Shown here in pieces: positions 59,664 to 64,000 of a DNA stretch of 64,000 bases. The stretch covers positions 144,185 through 208,184 of the forward strand of contig NZ_JJMU01000021.1 of assembly GCF_000757725.1 (NCBI RefSeq). The letters are read 5' to 3'. The position numbers and the translations under genes are program-made. The notes beneath the pieces were generated by a model, which saw only the letters and a list, made by a program, of their open reading frames with translations, did not search any database and was not told where the DNA came from. Each line of letters opens with the position of its first letter. Position 1 is the first letter of the stretch. Source of the DNA: Sphingobacterium deserti (GTDB lineage: Bacteria; Bacteroidota; Bacteroidia; Sphingobacteriales; Sphingobacteriaceae).

Positions 59664-60770
59664 TCAATTAATCAACTTATTCTCATCGCTTGCTGATTTT
59701 AGCAGATGTGATTTTAAGTCTGTTTCGGCCTGTATCAATTCTTGCTCTACGACTTTTCGTTTCTCGCGGCCTTCACGCTGTATCTGCAATACCTGCTCAA
59801 TCGTGGATACGATGTCTTGATTCGCTTTCTTAATGGTTTCTATATCCACAATACCACGCTCAGTTTCTTTGGCGACATTAATTGTAGATTCTTTCAGCAT
59901 TTCAGAATTTCGACGCAAGAGTTCATTGGTCGCATCGGTAACCGCTTTCTGTGCTTCCAATGCACGCTGTGCATGGGCTATCCCCAATGTAAGGACCATT
60001 TGGTTTTTCCATAGTGGAATGGTGTTGACCAGCGACGACTGAATCTTCTCCATTAAAGCGGAGCTGTTGTTCTGGATCAATCGGATCTGTGGCGCAGTTT
60101 GTAGCACCACCATACGCGTTAGTTTCAGATCATGAACCTTACGCTCAAAACGCACGACATGTTGCTCCATATCTTTATACGCTTGTATCTTGTGTTGATC
60201 TCCAGATTGCTCTGCCTCCGCCTTCATTTGGGGTAAAGTCGTGCTATGCACTTCCTGTAATTTCTCCTCGCCAGCCGCGATATATAGGGAAAGTTCTTTG
60301 AAATAGTTTTGATTTTCCACAAATAGCTTATCAAAGATCGTCACATCCTTGGCCATAGTCTTGTAGTGCCCTTCGAGCTTCAGCTCGATTTGGTGTATAT
60401 TTTTTTCCACGGATTGATACTCCGTACGCATACGTTGCAACTTCTTCTTGAAATTATCAAAGAAAGGTATTAGCGGCTTCTTGTTTAGATTTTCATCAAA
60501 CGATTTAATATCTGAGCGTAGATTTAGCAAGATGTCCTCTGCCCCGCCCATATCCTTGGTGCGCACTTGTTTTAATATTTCGTTAGAAAAATTGCTAACT
60601 TTTGTTTGGCTACCAACGCCATATTGAATAACATCTGTAGTCGATGTCAAGTTGATCTTACTTTTGTATTGCTCAATTTGGGATTTCTCCTCTGGCGTGA
60701 AATTCACCGCCATCGCATTGCTTTTATCTTCCTGACCGCCGTCCGTTATTGTTAAGTCGAGATTTGCCAT
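59664..60770 (-). CDS. telA: Toxic anion resistance protein, TelA/KlaA family
   Basis: 368-aa cytoplasmic coiled-coil protein (TelA family: EKNIHQIELKLEGHYKTMAKDVTIFDKLFVENQNYFKELSLYI, and NNSSALMEKIQSSLVNTIPLWKNQMVLTLG). Family members are implicated in tellurite and other anion or membrane-stress resistance, mechanism unclear. It starts 3 bp after the XpaC-like gene, forming the common XpaC-TelA pair. Confidence 0.9.
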   Translation of the reverse strand: MANLDLTITDGGQEDKSNAMAVNFTPEEKSQIEQYKSKINLTSTTDVIQYGVGSQTKVSNFSNEILKQVRTKDMGGAEDILLNLRSDIKSFDENLNKKPLIPFFDNFKKKLQRMRTEYQSVEKNIHQIELKLEGHYKTMAKDVTIFDKLFVENQNYFKELSLYIAAGEEKLQEVHSTTLPQMKAEAEQSGDQHKIQAYKDMEQHVVRFERKVHDLKLTRMVVLQTAPQIRLIQNNSSALMEKIQSSLVNTIPLWKNQMVLTLGIAHAQRALEAQKAVTDATNELLRRNSEMLKESTINVAKETERGIVDIETIKKANQDIVSTIEQVLQIQREGREKRKVVEQELIQAETDLKSHLLKSASDENKLIN

Positions 60771-60773
60771 CGT

Positions 60774-61562
60774 CTATTCGTTTAAAAGGTTTCTATTTTT
60801 TAAGCTCTGGATGTACACATCCGTTTCTGCGGATACATCCAGGATACCCGATTTGAACTGGTTTGTAACTTCTTGTTCGATAGCTATTGCCGCCTTGGCA
60901 ATAACATCCTCCAGTTTTTTCTTGGATTCTACGGTAACACTATTGTTCAGCCTTGAATTTTCAATCTCGTCATACTTCATCAGCACATTCACCACAGTGG
61001 AGTGTCGAACAAGAAAGCGCTCAGCCTCCATTTTATCATTTTGCTCCAACAGTTGGAAAAGGTGTATGATTTTGTCGATATCTCGGTGCATCGCGCGATT
61101 GTCTATCTCTTTGCGCCAATGCATTAATCGCTCAATAAAAAGTTGCGGCGTGTCTAACACCGCTTGCGGCAATAACTGCATCTTATTTCGGGAAGCAGCC
61201 GTGGGAATCCAAGCCAGTGGCCTGACTTCCGCCAGTTCCAAACGTTGCAAATAAGGCCTTGCACGATTTAAAAGCAAACCATTACCAACGATATAAGACG
61301 TCACGGAGCCACCCAACGTAAGCAACATGGCTTGCGAAAGCGTACCGAAGAAATAAACGAACGAGGCAAACAAGGTAAGCTCAACGAGCAAGAAGATTAC
61401 CGCAGTAGCATACCACGATTGAATTTTACTCTTCCGAGCCTGGGCAAGCATCACAAATGGAAAGATATGTACGGGGAGTGGAACGAACATCAAGATGGAT
61501 ATAAATGTCCATGCGAGTTGCTGTAGCTCCCAACGTTTAGATTTCTTTGTCGCGAATCCCAT
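60774..61562 (-). CDS. XpaC-like membrane protein
   Basis: 262 aa. Three to four N-terminal hydrophobic segments (LAWTFISILMFVPLPVHIFPFV, WYATAVIFLLVELTLFASFVYF, AMLLTLGGSVTSYIVG) then a soluble helical domain (residues 110-262, KEIDNRAMHRDIDKIIHLFQLLEQND). Resembles the XpaC family that accompanies TelA in many bacteria; name derives from hydrolysis of indolyl phosphate and says little about function. 3 bp upstream of telA, one operon. Confidence 0.75.
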   Translation of the reverse strand: MGFATKKSKRWELQQLAWTFISILMFVPLPVHIFPFVMLAQARKSKIQSWYATAVIFLLVELTLFASFVYFFGTLSQAMLLTLGGSVTSYIVGNGLLLNRARPYLQRLELAEVRPLAWIPTAASRNKMQLLPQAVLDTPQLFIERLMHWRKEIDNRAMHRDIDKIIHLFQLLEQNDKMEAERFLVRHSTVVNVLMKYDEIENSRLNNSVTVESKKKLEDVIAKAAIAIEQEVTNQFKSGILDVSAETDVYIQSLKNRNLLNE

Positions 61563-61772
61563 TCTGCAATTTACTTATTTTTTTTAATTCCTTAAGATAT
61601 AACTTAATAGCTTGCATCAATTCTTATTCCAATGGTTGCGGCAAATATTTGCAAGGCTAAAATGCCCATGAAAATGGAACAATGCTGACAATGTGTCGGT
61701 CTTTAAGCCTGCGCTTGAAGGTCAATGTAGCGCAAGAACATCATCGCATGAAAAAATAAATTACCTTTACCT

Positions 61773-62774
61773 ATGCAACAGTCCATTTCCTATATCGGCG
61801 CTTTACGGGTCCTTGCCACAGGTTTAGTTATCCTTATCCATGCTTCTACAGGATACTTAAATCACTTTGACGCTGCATCGTTCGATTGGCATTACGCCAA
61901 TGTTTTAAATAGCTTCTCCCGATTTTCAGTTCCCTTGTTTGTTATGATATCTGGAGCCCTACTCTTAAACAAACGGGAAGACATCACCTTGTTTTATAAG
62001 AAACGGATGAGTCGGATTTTAGGCCCCTTTGTCTTTTGGGTAGTCATTTATCTTATTTACCACTTTTACCGCAACACGAATTTTGAGGTTCTGCCACTAC
62101 AGCGTGTGATGGAGATAAGTATAGACAAGCTTTTACATGGTCCAAGTGCGCATCTCTGGTTTCTGTATATGATTGTAGGCATTTATATTGCGGTACCTTT
62201 TCTCCGAATTCTTGTAGCCTACGCTACAAAAAGAGAAATGCTGCTTTTGCTGCTATTTTGGTTGCTATCGCTGATCATTATGGAAAAGACCTATTATGCG
62301 TATGTCCCTAAGATCGATCTTACGTTCTTCTACGGCTACGCCGGATACATGATTCTTGGCCACTACCTTGCTAAAGAGAAGGTCAATATCCCCACTTCGT
62401 TGCTGGTCTTACTTATTATCGCAATCGGCATGATGAACACGTGTTGGACATTTTACCTCAGTCAATCCAGCCATAGTTTTTCCCCCGCTTTTTATAATTA
62501 CCTCGGCTTGAACAATGCCATACTAGCCGCTGTTGTGTTTTTGCTTTTCAAAAAATTAGTTACACAACCGTTACCCTTCGCTATTGAGCAGGTAGACCGC
62601 CTTAGCTTTGGCATCTATCTGATCCATATTATTGTACTGAATTATGTACATCCGCTCATTCCTTTCAGCACGGCTTTGAAGATTCCCCTTGCTACTGTAA
62701 TTACGATATTGGCTTCCGGCGCTTTAATCTTTCTTTTACGCAAGATCCCCTATGCAAAGTATGTAAGCGGTTAA
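61773..62774 (+). CDS. Acyltransferase-3 family membrane protein
   Basis: 333 aa, ten or so TM helices. The acyltransferase-3 start YIGALRVLATGLVILIHASTGY has the conserved His (LIHAS) and Arg, and the C-terminus has SFGIYLIHIIVLNYVHP. Probably O-acylates a cell-surface polysaccharide or lipid. Not in an operon here. Its stop (TAA 62772-62774) overlaps that of the convergent MFS gene in the shared TTAA. Confidence 0.88.
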   Translation: MQQSISYIGALRVLATGLVILIHASTGYLNHFDAASFDWHYANVLNSFSRFSVPLFVMISGALLLNKREDITLFYKKRMSRILGPFVFWVVIYLIYHFYRNTNFEVLPLQRVMEISIDKLLHGPSAHLWFLYMIVGIYIAVPFLRILVAYATKREMLLLLLFWLLSLIIMEKTYYAYVPKIDLTFFYGYAGYMILGHYLAKEKVNIPTSLLVLLIIAIGMMNTCWTFYLSQSSHSFSPAFYNYLGLNNAILAAVVFLLFKKLVTQPLPFAIEQVDRLSFGIYLIHIIVLNYVHPLIPFSTALKIPLATVITILASGALIFLLRKIPYAKYVSG

Positions 62775-63970
62775 GAAACACTAGTATTGACTTTTTTGTG
62801 CTTGGAAAATACCAAATGTGCTATCAGCGCTAGTAAACTAAACAATGCTCCTACAGCGCATACGGCTGGCCACCCCCCCTGCTGCCAAGCCAACGCAGCA
62901 AGATAGGTACCGAGCGAACCACCCATAAAATAACAAACCATGTAAACCGTATTTAATCGGCTTGTGGCGTTTGTTGGTATAGAAAAATAGTCCGTTTGAT
63001 TCATAATGTGCGCGCTTTGCAATCCTAAGTCGATTAGAATAATACCGATCACCAATCCTATATATGTGTTTCTTCCAAAATAGATAAATCCCCAGCTTAA
63101 TACTAAAACGAGTAGTGAATAATAAATAAGTTGGTAGATAGTGAATCGCTGATTAAGGCGACCCACAAACGCGGCCGCCAAAGCACCGGCGGCGCCTACG
63201 AGTCCGAAGCTTCCAACGATAGATGCGCCAGCATAAAATGGAGCTCCTTCCAAATGAAAAACTAAAGTCGTAAAAACGGCAGACATCGCGCCAAATCCCA
63301 TCGCACCACGGAAGGCAGCTAACTGTAACTTCGGCTCTGTTTTAGCAAGATGCCAAACGGACCGCATAAGCGAAAGGTATGACCCTTTGAAGTTTGGCTT
63401 AAGTTCTGGAAGAAGTAAAAAAACAGATAACCAAGTGACTATCATTCCGCCGGCGGCAAGTCCAAACATAGTTCGCCATCCCCAATATTGGCCAACAATA
63501 CCACTAAAAAAACGCGACAACAAGATTCCCATTAACAATCCCGACATCACTAAACCAATATTAGCGGATTTATTTTTTGGTTGGGAAAGCTCGGCAACCA
63601 TAGGCACAAAGATCTGCGGAATGACAGATGTAACGCCAATGCAAAAACTGGCAACGAAGAGCATCCATAAACTATCCGCAAAAGTCATCAATAACAGCGC
63701 AGCTATAACGAGCACCAAATCAAACAATATAAGACGTTTCCGCAATAATTTATCACCCAGTGGCACAATAAAGAGCAGACCGCAGGCATAGCCTAATTGC
63801 GTAAGAACTGGTATTTTACTGACAGTTGATTCGGCGACTTGGAAATCTGTCGCGATCAAGCCTAGCAAAGGCTGGTTATAGTAATTATTGGCCACAACCA
63901 AACCTGAAAGGATAGTCATGAGCCACAAAATTGCAGGCGTGAGTTGTGGCTTTGAAGATAGGGTTTGCAT
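62771..63970 (-). CDS. MFS transporter (YnfM/arabinose-efflux-like)
   Basis: 399 aa, twelve TM helices, with the family start VVANNYYNQPLLGLIATDF and the loop motif GDKLLRKRLI after TM2. Probably an exporter of drugs or metabolites; substrate unknown. The stop overlaps that of the acyltransferase gene. Regulatory dyad ATAACGTTAT lies 3 bp before the ATG. Confidence 0.9.
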   Translation of the reverse strand: MQTLSSKPQLTPAILWLMTILSGLVVANNYYNQPLLGLIATDFQVAESTVSKIPVLTQLGYACGLLFIVPLGDKLLRKRLILFDLVLVIAALLLMTFADSLWMLFVASFCIGVTSVIPQIFVPMVAELSQPKNKSANIGLVMSGLLMGILLSRFFSGIVGQYWGWRTMFGLAAGGMIVTWLSVFLLLPELKPNFKGSYLSLMRSVWHLAKTEPKLQLAAFRGAMGFGAMSAVFTTLVFHLEGAPFYAGASIVGSFGLVGAAGALAAAFVGRLNQRFTIYQLIYYSLLVLVLSWGFIYFGRNTYIGLVIGIILIDLGLQSAHIMNQTDYFSIPTNATSRLNTVYMVCYFMGGSLGTYLAALAWQQGGWPAVCAVGALFSLLALIAHLVFSKHKKVNTSVS

Positions 63971-63973
63971 ACG

Positions 63974-63983
63974 ATAACGTTAT
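63974..63983. promoter_or_regulatory. Perfect 10-bp palindrome ahead of the MFS gene
   Basis: ATAACGTTAT, 3 bp upstream of the MFS start codon. It could be a repressor operator; the window ends 17 bp later, so its regulator is not visible. Confidence 0.35.
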
Positions 63984-64000
63984 AGGCTTGCCAAGGTAGC

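Overview
This 64 kb window is a chromosomal stretch of a Bacteroidota member, most likely Sphingobacteriaceae (Sphingobacterium/Pedobacter-like). The reasons are a SusC/SusD pair, many Bacteroidota-type lipoproteins, fimbrillin-like proteins, promoters of the TTG ... TAnnTTTG type, few Shine-Dalgarno sequences, and the Bacteroidota pairing of fumC with a small lipoprotein. The genus is an inference. I see no rRNA, tRNA, CRISPR array, prophage or insertion sequence.

Layout. 1-3.1 kb: class Ib ribonucleotide reductase (nrdE, cut by the window edge, and nrdF). 3.2-10.5 kb (minus strand): SusD and SusC of a TonB-dependent glycan uptake system, preceded by a GMC oxidoreductase and its small gluconate-dehydrogenase-type partner. 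10.7-12.1 kb: a MazE/MazF toxin-antitoxin pair with a clear promoter/operator, and a HAD phosphatase. 12.7-17.2 kb (plus): FAH-family hydrolase, M23 peptidase, PrxQ peroxidase and glycyl-tRNA synthetase. 17.3-26.7 kb (minus): two fimbrial-type lipoprotein loci flanking a fucosidase operon (GH29, GH95 and a thioredoxin-fold lipoprotein without its CXXC). 27-33.6 kb: thiol peroxidase tpx, a methionine-synthesis sulfhydrylase (metZ type), a FadL-like porin with a GDSL lipase-like lipoprotein, an OsmC protein and a membrane protein. 33.7-36.6 kb: uvrA. 36.8-38.8 kb: two poorly characterised envelope proteins.

39-50.4 kb is the most interesting region. A divergent XRE regulator and palindromic operators control a run encoding a YbjN-like protein, PspA/IM30, a DUF4177 protein, a YqiJ-like OB-fold membrane protein, a YqiK-like flotillin and a 1612-residue coiled-coil AAA ATPase (DUF3686 type). 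A convergent TPM-domain protein closes the block. About 9 kb further on lies a TelA/XpaC pair. Together these look like an envelope-stress or membrane-remodelling system whose overall function is, to my knowledge, not established.

50.6-64 kb: mutL (with a degenerate endonuclease site), a tandem pair of active and inactive rhomboids, a membrane-anchored EEP-family phosphohydrolase, an S41 peptidase, a hypothetical protein, fumC with its lipoprotein, telA/xpaC-like genes, an acyltransferase-3 protein and an MFS transporter. Convergent gene pairs are packed tightly, several sharing stop-codon sequence or a terminator hairpin. At least three genes (glyS, metZ, mutL) carry a TAnnTTTG box only 6-7 nt before the ATG, which suggests leaderless mRNAs.
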